Assembly (NCBI GenBank): GCA_019637645.1
Contig: JAHBVH010000003.1
Location: 1 to 64,000 of the forward strand
Length of the DNA: 64,000 bases
Direction of reading: 5' to 3'
Source: Caldilineaceae bacterium
GTDB taxonomy: Bacteria; Chloroflexota; Anaerolineae; Caldilineales; Caldilineaceae
The position numbers and the translations under genes are program-made. Positions within the stretch are counted from its first letter, which is position 1. The number at the start of each line of letters is the position of its first letter. Shown piece after piece: positions 1-9,206 of this stretch. The notes beneath the pieces are model-generated. The model was given only the letters and a program-made list of their open reading frames with translations, was not told the DNA's origin and did not search any database.

Positions 1-3000
1 CTCCAGGCGGTTCTTTAGCTCCATGGCCATAAGCGAATCTAGCCCTAGATCGAAGAGACGCTGGTGGAGTGTAATCTTTTCGTGGCTTTTGAAGCCCAAG
101 ACCTGCGCCAACTGAATCCGCAGAAATTCTGTCAGTTGCTCGCGCCATTCGTTTTCTGTCAGCGTCTGGAAGCGAGCAATGAGTGACTCCTGTTCTGCGG
201 CCAGATCTTGTGTCAGTTCGGCAAAGAAGGGTGCTTTGGCCCCTGGGAAATTCTTGTAGAGCGTGGGCCAATCTATCGGCACGACGCCGATCTGGGCCGG
301 GCTGGCACTGTCGCCTCGGAGCAGCGCTTTGAAGAGCTGAATGCCTTCGTCCGCCGTGATCGCCCCGATACCCATGTTGGCCAAACGACCGAGCACCAGA
401 TCATTGGCGGCCATGCCAGCTTCGGCCCACGGCCCCCAGTTGATCGACTGGGCGGGCAGCCCCAGGGCACGCCGGTGATGGGCGAGCGCGTCCATAAAGG
501 CATTGCCTGCTGCATAGTTACCTTGGCCTGGCGAACCGAGTAAGGAAGCGACCGATGAGAAACAGACAAAGAAATCTAATGGCAGCGCTTGGGTCTGCTC
601 GTGAAGATTCCAGGCACCATGCAACTTGGGTGCTAAGACTTTGGCAAAGCGTTCGGCGGACTGTTGCCGCAACACGCCGTCATCGAGAATCCCAGCCGCA
701 TGGATAATGCCGTGCAAGGGCGGGCAATGGGCCGCGATTTGCTCCACCATGCGCGCTACATCCGCTGGATCGGCGACATCGGCTTGCGCAACCAGGACGG
801 TCGCTCCCCGCTCGGTCAACTGTTGGAGCGCGGCTTCTTTCCCCGCCGCGCCACTGCGACCACTGAGGATCAAGTGGCGCGCGCCTTGGTCGATCAACGC
901 ATGGGCCACCTGCAAGCCGAGCGCACCTAGCCCACCGGTGATGAGATAGCTGGCTGCGGCTTGTAAGGGGTCGCGCAGGGGTGGTTGGGCTTCGGTGGCT
1001 GGCGCAGCTACCAAGCGTGCCACATAGCGTTTCCCCTGCCGCCACGCGACTTGATCCTCTTGTGTAGCCGCGGCTTGGCGTTGCAGCTCGGTGAAGAGTT
1101 CTTGGGCCGCCATGGTTGATGCAGCCTGAGGATCGAGATCGAGACAGATGCATTGCAGCTCGGCATGTTCTTGGGTAATGACCCGCCCCATGCCCCACAA
1201 GGTGGCTTGCTGGACCTGGCTGGCTGTCTGGACACCAACACCCGCCACGGCGCGTGCTCCTTGGGTCACTAACCAAAGGCGCGGCAACGGCTGGCGGACA
1301 TTTTGGAGCAGATGCAGGGTGCTGATACAGCCTAGCCCTGGGTCAAACTGCGCTGCACCTGCCGTGTCGAGACTCCATAAGTGAACAATCCCCTTGATCG
1401 GTTGCCCGATCAGCGCCGTAAAGAGCGCACCCATGTCCATGGGGTTGGCTGGGCGAATTTGGAAATGTTCGCCATCGCTACGCGCGTATTGTTGCCCCGG
1501 AGCTACCTGGATCACCCGTTGGCCGGCCTGCTGTAATTGCTCGATCAGCGTTCGGGCCACTCCTTGGCTATCGGTGAAGACCAACCAGTTATCGTTGTTG
1601 GCTGTGATCGCGGGTTGCTCAGTGGGTTGTTCAGTGGGTTGCTCAGCGGGCTGCCATTCTAAGGTGTAGAGCAATTGGGGCGTCTCAAGATTGCTCTCGC
1701 TGGCCGATGGTGCGGTCGGCACGGCAATGGCTTGGCAGTGGAGACCCTGAAAGGTGACCAGCAACTGACCGGCTGCATCATAGAGTTGGAGATCGCCAGC
1801 GAGCCGCGTCGCTTCGCGAACGGTTAAATGGGCATGACAGTAGAGCGGCTCACCGGGGAGGGGCGACCGTTGTACCCGCAGCGCGTCGATCTGGACGGGC
1901 AGAAAAACGGTCTGTTGTGGTTGCTGGATCGCGTCGGCGGCCATCACCCCCAAAAAAGTCTGCAAACATAGGTCAAGCAAAACCGGGTGGACTTGGTAGT
2001 CCTCCAATCCGGTCATGAGCGATTCGTGTAGCTGTATTTCGGAGAGGGCTTCATCGCTTGTGCGCCAGAGCTGGGTAATACCCTGGAAGGCCGGCCCATA
2101 GACCAACCCTAGGGCACGGAATTGCGCATAGCAGGTGGCTTGCTCCAGTGGAGCCGCGAGGTGGGCGCGCACTGTATCAAGGTCTATTGCTGCAGCGGCG
2201 GCGAGTGATGCCGGGGTTGTGCGCGCCACTTTGGCCGTGGCGTGATGAAGCCAAGCTGGGGTGGCGTCCGGCTGGGTGGCTTGCCCTTGGCTGTAGATTT
2301 CGATGGCATCGCCCGTCAGGACTACCTGAAAGCGGGGGGCTGCATTCTGATCATCGGTTGCCGGAGCAAGGGGAAGGGCCTTATGAAAAACAATGCTTTC
2401 GATCTGCCCGGACACCCCAGCTTGGGCGGCCACGGCTAGCGCCATTTCCAAGTAGCCCGCGCCTGGATAGATGATGGTGCTTTGTACCCGATGATCGTCA
2501 AGATAGGCGAGTTGCTCCCGTTTGAGAGCCCCTTCCCAGATGCGTACCGCTGGCGCGAGGTTGAGTTCGCCGCCCAGCAAGGGGTGGCCGCTTTCGCCGC
2601 GTTTGATGACAGCTTGGCTGCTGTTGGCAATTTCCAAGCGATCCTGCAGTGAGATCTCCGATTCTAGCCAATAGTGTTCCCGTTGCCAGGGGTAGGCGGG
2701 CAAGCGCACAAAGTTGCCCCGCACGACCTGATCCCAGGAAATCGGATACCCCAGCGTATACAGTTGTCCTAGTGTATAAAGGAGCGTCTGCGCTTCGGGC
2801 TGCTCACGCCGCAAGGATGACATCACTTGGTAAGGACCATTATTGGCTGTGCCCATCACCTGTTTCAGCGTTTCCTGGATGGAACGTACCAACACGGGGT
2901 GGGGGCTGATTTCTAGAAAATGGGTCATGCCATCACCGTAGAGATTGGCAATCGCATCGGCAAAACGGACGGGCTCGCGTACATTCTGCCACCAATAAGC

Positions 3001-5373
3001 GCCGGTTAGGGCGGCCCCTTCAATAACATTGCCAGTCACCGTCGAGTAGAGGGTGGTGGTCACGCTGTGGGGGGCTAAGCTCGCCAGCGACGCCACTAGT
3101 TCGGCGTGGATAGGATCCATTTGGGGGCTGTGGTAGGGGACCTCAACCTGCAAGAAGCGATTAAAGATGTTAGCGGCATTCAACGCCGTACTGATCGCGG
3201 CCAAAGCATTGGCGTCACCAGCCAAGGTGACCGAGGTGGGGCTGTTGATCGCGCCGATGGAAACGACTGCTTGATGATCGGCCAAGTAGGGGACCACTGC
3301 ATTTTCGGCCAGGCCGACCGCCAGCATCGTCCCTTGGCCTGCGGTCGTCTGTTGGAGGCGACTGCGTTGGTAGATGACTTGGACGGCATCGGCCAAACTG
3401 AGCGCACCCGCGGCATAGGCCGCGGCAATCTCGCCGACGCTGTGGCCGACTACGGCGGTGGGCGCGACCCCCCAACTGCGCCACAGCGCGGTTAATCCGA
3501 CTTGGACAGCAAAGATGGCGGGTTGGGCAATGCGGGTCTGCTGGATCTGTGAGGTCGCTTCGTCGGCTAAAAGTTCGCTGATGATGGACCAACCGGCCAG
3601 CGGTTGCAATAAACGGTCCACGGCTTGGACGGCTTCACGGAAGATCGGCTCGTCTTGGTAGAGCTGGCGGCCCATGGCCCACCACTGGGTACCCATGCCC
3701 GCATAGACAAAGGCCAGCTTGATCGGCTCCGCGGCGACGCCGCGTTGCGCAATGGTCGGCGATGCCTCCCCCTGGATAAAGGCGGCGAGCTGCTCGGCTA
3801 ACGCCGCCGTTGAAGTGGCTACAAAGGCCGCGCGCTCACGATGCTGGCCGCGGCGCAATGTCGTACTATAACAGAGGTCGGCCAATGCCACATCAGACCC
3901 TGTAACCAAGTCCCGATAGGCCGCGGCCATGGCTGTCAACGCCTCTGGGCTGCGCGCCGAAAGCGGTAGGAGGTAGGCGGTAGGAGATTGGAGACTGGAG
4001 ACTGCTCCATTCTCTTGACTGACCACTGGCCCACTGACCACTGGCCTAGCCGGCGCTTCCTCTAGCACCACGTTGGCATTGGCCCCCCCAAAGCCAAAGG
4101 AGTTGACACTAGCAAAGCGATTGCTTGCTGCAGGCGTGGGCCAGGGCATCAACGTTGTGGGCACTTGCAGGTTGAGCTCGTCAAAGCGGATCTGGGGGTT
4201 CGGTGTGACAAAGTGCAGGTTGGCTGGAATCTGACGATGTTTCAGGGCTAGGGCCGTTTTGATCAAGCCAGCGACCCCGGCTGTGGCTTCAAGATGGCCG
4301 ATGTTGCTCTTCACCGAGCCGATTAGACAAGGCGTGGCGCGCGCTTTGCCAAGGACGTTGCCCAGCGCGTTGGTTTCAATGGGGTCGCCCACAAAGGTGC
4401 CGGTGCCATGGGCTTCTACATATTGAATTTGGTCCGCGGTCACTCCTGCTTGTTGTAACGAGGCACGGAGGGCCGCTTCTTGGGCGCGGCCATTGGGCAC
4501 GGTTAGCCCATTGCTGCGGCCATCTTGGTTGGTGGCACTGCCCCGGATCACGGCATAGATGGGGTCGCCGTCCGCCAGCGCTTTGCTCAGTGGTTTTAGA
4601 ACAACGACACCACAGCCCTCAGAGCGTACGTAACCATTGGCGCGCGCGTCAAAGCTTTTGCAGCGGCCATCGGGTGAAAGCATCGAGGCTTTGCTGGTAG
4701 CGATGGTATTCTCTGGCTTGAGGAGGAGACTCGCACCACCCGCCACGGCCATGGTGCATTCCCCATGGCGTAGACTTTGGCAAGCTAAATGGACCGCAAT
4801 CAGCGAGGAAGAGCAGGCGGTGTCGATGGCTACACTGGGACCGACAAAGTCGAAGACATAGGAGATGCGATTGGCGGCAATGCTCATGGCGGTGCCGACA
4901 CCGGTATGGTTGTTGATGATCTGGCGATTCTGGGCCGAAGTGAGCAACTGCTCAAAATCGCGCATGAAGATACCGACAAAGACCCCAATCGAAGCGCCTG
5001 CTAACTTTTCCGGTGCTTGCCCACCATCCTCGAGCGCTTCCCAAGTCATTTCCAACAGAAGCCGTTGTTGGGGGTCCATGACTGCTGCTTCGCGCGGGGA
5101 GATGCCAAAAAACTGGGCATCGAACTGGTCGATCTTATCGATAAAGCCGCCCCATTTGGCATAGGTGCGACCGGGTTTGGTCTGGTCGGGATCAAAAAAC
5201 TTCTGAATATTCCACCGATCGGTGGGAATTTCAGTGATGGCATCGACACCATGCTGAAGCAATTGCCAGAACGAATCCGGCCCATGCACACCGCCGGGCA
5301 ACCGACAGCCAATGCCGATCAGGGCGATGGGTTCGGCCTGTGGTGATGTACCGTTCAGGGTATATGCGCTCAT
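1..5373 (-). CDS. Type I polyketide synthase module KS-AT-DH-KR-ACP (3'-truncated by window edge)
   Basis: 1791 codons are visible from the ATG at 5373 to the window edge, in one open frame. Domains in order: KS with active-site Cys187 in DTACSSS, then EAHGTGT and KSNIGHLEA histidine motifs; AT with GHSVGE (Ser645); DH with His961 (H-x3-S-x4-P instead of the usual H-x3-G-x4-P) and Asp1134 in HPVLLDLCLQ; KR with TGGLGALGL near 1480, an LDD motif suggesting a B-type (3R-hydroxyl) reductase, and the usual Ser/Tyr/Asn; ACP with LGLDSL, phosphopantetheine Ser1780. No ER or methyltransferase is apparent before the ACP. The AT motif after the active site is PYHSPQMD, which I cannot assign safely to malonyl or methylmalonyl. 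Its start overlaps the upstream halogenase stop (ATGA), so translation is probably coupled. It may be a one-module protein in an assembly line or an iterative enzyme; further modules may lie beyond position 1. Confidence 0.95.
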   Translation of the reverse strand, partial: MSAYTLNGTSPQAEPIALIGIGCRLPGGVHGPDSFWQLLQHGVDAITEIPTDRWNIQKFFDPDQTKPGRTYAKWGGFIDKIDQFDAQFFGISPREAAVMDPQQRLLLEMTWEALEDGGQAPEKLAGASIGVFVGIFMRDFEQLLTSAQNRQIINNHTGVGTAMSIAANRISYVFDFVGPSVAIDTACSSSLIAVHLACQSLRHGECTMAVAGGASLLLKPENTIATSKASMLSPDGRCKSFDARANGYVRSEGCGVVVLKPLSKALADGDPIYAVIRGSATNQDGRSNGLTVPNGRAQEAALRASLQQAGVTADQIQYVEAHGTGTFVGDPIETNALGNVLGKARATPCLIGSVKSNIGHLEATAGVAGLIKTALALKHRQIPANLHFVTPNPQIRFDELNLQVPTTLMPWPTPAASNRFASVNSFGFGGANANVVLEEAPARPVVSGPVVSQENGAVSSLQSPTAYLLPLSARSPEALTAMAAAYRDLVTGSDVALADLCYSTTLRRGQHRERAAFVATSTAALAEQLAAFIQGEASPTIAQRGVAAEPIKLAFVYAGMGTQWWAMGRQLYQDEPIFREAVQAVDRLLQPLAGWSIISELLADEATSQIQQTRIAQPAIFAVQVGLTALWRSWGVAPTAVVGHSVGEIAAAYAAGALSLADAVQVIYQRSRLQQTTAGQGTMLAVGLAENAVVPYLADHQAVVSIGAINSPTSVTLAGDANALAAISTALNAANIFNRFLQVEVPYHSPQMDPIHAELVASLASLAPHSVTTTLYSTVTGNVIEGAALTGAYWWQNVREPVRFADAIANLYGDGMTHFLEISPHPVLVRSIQETLKQVMGTANNGPYQVMSSLRREQPEAQTLLYTLGQLYTLGYPISWDQVVRGNFVRLPAYPWQREHYWLESEISLQDRLEIANSSQAVIKRGESGHPLLGGELNLAPAVRIWEGALKREQLAYLDDHRVQSTIIYPGAGYLEMALAVAAQAGVSGQIESIVFHKALPLAPATDDQNAAPRFQVVLTGDAIEIYSQGQATQPDATPAWLHHATAKVARTTPASLAAAAAIDLDTVRAHLAAPLEQATCYAQFRALGLVYGPAFQGITQLWRTSDEALSEIQLHESLMTGLEDYQVHPVLLDLCLQTFLGVMAADAIQQPQQTVFLPVQIDALRVQRSPLPGEPLYCHAHLTVREATRLAGDLQLYDAAGQLLVTFQGLHCQAIAVPTAPSASESNLETPQLLYTLEWQPAEQPTEQPTEQPAITANNDNWLVFTDSQGVARTLIEQLQQAGQRVIQVAPGQQYARSDGEHFQIRPANPMDMGALFTALIGQPIKGIVHLWSLDTAGAAQFDPGLGCISTLHLLQNVRQPLPRLWLVTQGARAVAGVGVQTASQVQQATLWGMGRVITQEHAELQCICLDLDPQAASTMAAQELFTELQRQAAATQEDQVAWRQGKRYVARLVAAPATEAQPPLRDPLQAAASYLITGGLGALGLQVAHALIDQGARHLILSGRSGAAGKEAALQQLTERGATVLVAQADVADPADVARMVEQIAAHCPPLHGIIHAAGILDDGVLRQQSAERFAKVLAPKLHGAWNLHEQTQALPLDFFVCFSSVASLLGSPGQGNYAAGNAFMDALAHHRRALGLPAQSINWGPWAEAGMAANDLVLGRLANMGIGAITADEGIQLFKALLRGDSASPAQIGVVPIDWPTLYKNFPGAKAPFFAELTQDLAAEQESLIARFQTLTENEWREQLTEFLRIQLAQVLGFKSHEKITLHQRLFDLGLDSLMAMELKNRLE

Positions 5374-7352
5374 ACAAGCTCCTTCGATGATCGCATCTGC
5401 TCGTCAAGATGCGGTGATGATCGCATCTGCTCGTCAAGATGCGGTGATGATCGCATCTGCTCGTCAAGATGCAGGAGGCGTGTGGTTTGGGTTAGTAGCC
5501 AAATGCGTTGAAGATCGGCGCGAACATCCTCGCTGTTGCGGCCATTGCTATAGCTCTGGACGGCTGTCAAGTACTGCTTATTGCCGTTGGTGTAGCCGTG
5601 ACCATTCGTCGCGTTGTGGCCGTTCTCTTGGGTGGTCTGCTTGCCATTCGGCCCCGCTTCTAGCTTGAGTTCCACCGGGTATTGTAGCTGTTCTGCCATC
5701 GGGGTTGTGCGGAGTGCTTGCTGATACATCTCATCGGCAATGACTTCCAAGAGGCCGATATTTTCAATGACTCTGGCTTTTAGATCGGCTTCGTTGAGGC
5801 CAGCGACCAATTCCGTATGGAGTTCATGAAGATAGGGAATCTTCATATAGTTCACAAAGGTTGGCGACCAATCGGTGAGGCCAGGTACTGTAGTCGTGCT
5901 GCCGTTGGGTTCCTGCTGTAGGCGATCCCACGCGCGGAAAAATTCCTGCATGCGCACGTTGAGCTTATCATAGCGGGTGAGATGTTGGCGCAGGTCGGTC
6001 CAGAAGCCGAGATCTTGGGATTTGTTGTGGAAGAAGATCAGGGCATTGACTCCCCAGTAGATGGAGAAGTCCCAAATGACCTTGCAAGTCATCACTTGGG
6101 CGTTGCCCATGAGCGGGTATTGATTTTCATAGGTCCCGATGTATGAGTGAAAGGTGTCGAGATAAAAGCGGTTATAGAGTTCGGCATCCTGGGCAATTGA
6201 CTCACCGCGTCGTTCTTTGAGGATCAAGGTGGTGACGATGGTGTTACTCAACCCAATGAAATCCGAACCGGGCGAATAGAAGGGATCGACAAAGACACCC
6301 GCTTCCCCCGTCAGACACCAACGATCGGCAGAGAAGACCTGTTGGCAATCGTGGGCGTAGTGGCGCAATACACAGAAATCTTGCAAGCGGTCAGCCGTTG
6401 CCTTGACCGCCTCCGCACATTGGGGCTCGTAAGTTTCCAGCCATTTGACCGCCTTTTCAAAACGATTCATTTCGGCATGGGGGTGCAGTTGCGCATCGGC
6501 CACAATCCCCACACTGGTGGAATTGGGATAGAGCGGGATTAACCATACCCAATAGCCGCGGCCCATGAGATGGGTGGTGCTAAAGCGGCGGGCATCGGGC
6601 GGAACGGCTGCCTGCCATGCAGGGTCGTCGGACCAGTCGGCGACATTGAGAATGCGATCAAAGCGAAACCAAACGGCATTGACATTATGGCTGGACTCTT
6701 TTTTCAAGCCTAGTTTGCGCTTGAGAATATTGCCACGCCCAGCCGCGTCCACCACCCAACGCCCCGTGACGGTTGTTTCTGTTTCACCGCGTTCAACCGT
6801 AACGCTATGGCGCGCGGGGCCAAAGTCTACGCTTTTGACGCTGGCCTTGTCCCAAACGTCAATGCCGCTGCGCTCGTTGACATCGTGAAGCATATTTTCA
6901 AAGCGGCCACGGTCGATCTGGTGGGTCGAGACTGGCAAAACACTGGTGCAGCCTAATTCGACGCGCTGGGTAATGTCCCGGTTATCGTCCTGTGGGAAGA
7001 AAAAGCGCAAGCCCGATTTGGGGAGTTGCACTGTTTCGAGATGCTCTTTGGCACCAACAATATTGCGCAGATAGTGAGAGCCCATTTCTACGCTGGATTC
7101 ACCTACTTTGTGGGCCGCCTCGGGGACGGGGTGTTGACGCTTTTCGATGACCAGCAACTTGAGGGTTGGGTCGGCCCGCTTGAGTTGCTGGGCCAAGGTG
7201 CCGCCAGCTAGGCCACCGCCCAGGATAATGACATCGTATTGCGCCGCGGTTGTTGGGCTCGCGTGCTGTTGCTTATCTTTCAACAATTTTGCCAGTTGCT
7301 CGCGTTTTTCGGCTGGCAAGGCTTGAATGCGTTGCGAGAGATCTTTTTCCAT
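5370..7352 (-). CDS. Flavin-dependent halogenase, second of a tandem pair, with repetitive C-terminal tail
   Basis: 660 aa. The start is the ATG at 7352, preceded by GAGGAGG; an in-frame extension to 7403 has no ribosome site. An N-terminal helix-like segment (about 1-30, ALPAEKREQLAKLLKDK) precedes the FAD dinucleotide fold (VIILGGGLAGG near 45). Halogenase signatures are visible: W-x-W-x-I-P (WVWLIP, about 266-271) and F-x2-P-x2-S-x-G (FVDPFYSPG). Members of this family use FADH2 and O2 to chlorinate or brominate aromatic or activated substrates, often while carrier-bound; position beside a PKS suggests a polyketide intermediate. Compared with the upstream paralogue it has about 110 extra C-terminal residues: an Asn/Gly-rich linker and three tandem decapeptides HLDEQMRSSP. 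Its TGA overlaps the PKS ATG. A non-halogenating FAD oxidoreductase is less likely given both motifs. Confidence 0.9.
   Translation of the reverse strand: MEKDLSQRIQALPAEKREQLAKLLKDKQQHASPTTAAQYDVIILGGGLAGGTLAQQLKRADPTLKLLVIEKRQHPVPEAAHKVGESSVEMGSHYLRNIVGAKEHLETVQLPKSGLRFFFPQDDNRDITQRVELGCTSVLPVSTHQIDRGRFENMLHDVNERSGIDVWDKASVKSVDFGPARHSVTVERGETETTVTGRWVVDAAGRGNILKRKLGLKKESSHNVNAVWFRFDRILNVADWSDDPAWQAAVPPDARRFSTTHLMGRGYWVWLIPLYPNSTSVGIVADAQLHPHAEMNRFEKAVKWLETYEPQCAEAVKATADRLQDFCVLRHYAHDCQQVFSADRWCLTGEAGVFVDPFYSPGSDFIGLSNTIVTTLILKERRGESIAQDAELYNRFYLDTFHSYIGTYENQYPLMGNAQVMTCKVIWDFSIYWGVNALIFFHNKSQDLGFWTDLRQHLTRYDKLNVRMQEFFRAWDRLQQEPNGSTTTVPGLTDWSPTFVNYMKIPYLHELHTELVAGLNEADLKARVIENIGLLEVIADEMYQQALRTTPMAEQLQYPVELKLEAGPNGKQTTQENGHNATNGHGYTNGNKQYLTAVQSYSNGRNSEDVRADLQRIWLLTQTTRLLHLDEQMRSSPHLDEQMRSSPHLDEQMRSSKELV
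5386..5472. repeat. 30-bp tandem repeat, 2.9 copies, inside halogenase 3' end
   Basis: Copies begin at 5386, 5416 and 5446 and are identical where complete; the last is cut at 27 bp. The unit length keeps the halogenase frame, so copy number can change without a frameshift, adding or removing one decapeptide HLDEQMRSSP each time. The array ends 13 bp from the PKS start codon. Confidence 0.95.
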
Positions 7353-7490
7353 GTTTTCCTCCTCAAGAGTCACACAAATCAGATAGACAAAAGTGCGACA
7401 CAACGATCGTGAGGGCGTGTATCATCAAAAGGGCGACTAACAAAAGGCGCGATTTTTCGATGCCCTCAGACGCCCTGCGAATGGGTAGAC

Positions 7491-9146
7491 TTAGGCCGGC
7501 ACCGACATCTTGCCAAATTGGTGCGTGCCGTTGCGGTGGGGGATGGTGCCATGGCTTTTGCATTCTGCCGCAATTGCTTCAAGCATCATAAGATTCTTGC
7601 GTACCTGCTGCCTGAGTGCTTCATCATCCAGCTTTGCCTCGAGGCCAAAGTAGAGTTCTTCGAGGAACGGAAAGCCAAGGATGTTGATGAATCTATCGCG
7701 CTGGGCTTCGGGAGGCAGGGTCGCCCATTGGCGGAAGAAATTCTGCATTTCCACATAGAGCGCGTTGAACCGTTGGAGGGGCTCGCGCATGGAAGCAGCC
7801 CACGCTACATCGAACAGCTTGTTATCGTGGAAAAAGAGCAGCGCACTGACCCCCCAGTAGCAGGCCCAGTCCCATACAACTTTGGCGACAAAAACCTGTG
7901 GATTGCCCATTAACGGGTATTGGCCTTGATAGGTGGTCAGGAAGGACTTGAAGGTATTTAAATAGCTATGGTTGTAGATCTCCGCATGCTTTTCAATCGC
8001 TTCGCCCCGGAGATCGCGGCTGATGAGGTCCGTGATTAAACTGTTGCTCATGCTAATAAAGTCGCTACCGGGCGAATAGAAGGGATCTAAGAAGACACCT
8101 GCTTCCCCGGTTAGGGCCCAGCGCTGGCTGGAATAGACGCGGCGACAGCCGTGTGCATAGTGTTTGAGCACCTTGAAATCTTGGAGCAGATGTTTGCGCG
8201 ATTCAACCTCGACGGCGCATTGGGGCTCGTGGCGTTTGAGCCAGTCCACTGCTTTTTCGAAGCGATTCATGGTGTGGTGCGGATGGAGATTGCCATCGGC
8301 CACAATGCCCACGCTGGTGACATCACCCGCGAGCGGAATCAGCCAGGTCCAATAGCCGCTGTCCATTAGGTGGTTGGTGCCCAACCAACGCAGGCCCTCG
8401 GGCACCCGTCCCCGCCATTCGGCATCATCCGACCAAGTGCCGATATCAATCTTGTCTTCAATGCGAAACCAGACGGCGTTGACATTGTGATCAACGGCCT
8501 CGGTCAGCCCTAGTTTGCGTTTGAGCAAACCGGAGCGGCCCGCTGCATCCACCACCCAGCGCGCAACGACTGTCTCTTCGCGCTCATGGCGCTCAACTGT
8601 AATGATCTGTTCTTTCTCGCTGAGGTCAATGTTGCGGACGGTGCAATCGTCCCAGCATTCAATTTGTTGCTGTTGGTTGATTTCCCAGAGGCTATTTTCG
8701 AATTTCCCGCGATCCAATTGGTGGCTGCGGATGGGGGGGAGCACAACGCCACCTAACTCAACTCGGCGCGCCACATCGCTATTGTCACCCGCCGGGAAAT
8801 AGTAGCGCAGCCCAGCCTTAAACAACTGCGTCTCTTCCAAGAGATCCTTTAACCCCAATACCTCGCGAAAATAGTAGGAACCGAGTTCAACGGTCGATTC
8901 ACCAACCTTGAAGGCCGCTTCTGGCACTGGGTGGGGATATTTGTCCATGACCAAGATACTTAAGTCGGCATGGGCAAGCCGCAGTTGTCGTGCCAACGTT
9001 AGCCCAGCCAAGCCGCCGCCCAGAATGGCCACGTCGACTTGCTTGCGGTGGGGCGAAGGCGTGGTCCGCTTCTGTTGTAATAAGTTGTTTAATTCTTCGC
9101 GTTGTGCGGGGGACAAAGCTTTAATGCGATCGTTGATCGTAGACAT
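7491..9146 (-). CDS. Flavin-dependent halogenase, first of a tandem pair
   Basis: 551 aa from an ATG with SD AAAGAGG. It has the same layout as the neighbouring halogenase but no repetitive tail: an N-terminal helix-like segment (IKALSPAQREELNNLLQQK, residues about 8-26), FAD motif GGGLAGL, KVGESTVELG, WTWLIP (about 265-270) and FLDPFYSPG. The two proteins are alignable over their whole shared length and are clearly paralogues, so the pair probably arose by tandem duplication. Expected role: FADH2-dependent halogenation of an intermediate or starter unit of the adjacent polyketide pathway. Two enzymes may mean two halogenation sites or two substrates. No flavin reductase gene is visible nearby, so FADH2 would come from a housekeeping reductase or from one outside the window. 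It lies 138 nt upstream of the second halogenase and 60 nt downstream of the P-type ATPase. Confidence 0.9.
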   Translation of the reverse strand: MSTINDRIKALSPAQREELNNLLQQKRTTPSPHRKQVDVAILGGGLAGLTLARQLRLAHADLSILVMDKYPHPVPEAAFKVGESTVELGSYYFREVLGLKDLLEETQLFKAGLRYYFPAGDNSDVARRVELGGVVLPPIRSHQLDRGKFENSLWEINQQQQIECWDDCTVRNIDLSEKEQIITVERHEREETVVARWVVDAAGRSGLLKRKLGLTEAVDHNVNAVWFRIEDKIDIGTWSDDAEWRGRVPEGLRWLGTNHLMDSGYWTWLIPLAGDVTSVGIVADGNLHPHHTMNRFEKAVDWLKRHEPQCAVEVESRKHLLQDFKVLKHYAHGCRRVYSSQRWALTGEAGVFLDPFYSPGSDFISMSNSLITDLISRDLRGEAIEKHAEIYNHSYLNTFKSFLTTYQGQYPLMGNPQVFVAKVVWDWACYWGVSALLFFHDNKLFDVAWAASMREPLQRFNALYVEMQNFFRQWATLPPEAQRDRFINILGFPFLEELYFGLEAKLDDEALRQQVRKNLMMLEAIAAECKSHGTIPHRNGTHQFGKMSVPA

Positions 9147-9206
9147 AAGGTTAGCCTCTTTACAGATAACTGAATAAAAAGGAGCAAAACAGACTAGATG
9201 GCTGTT

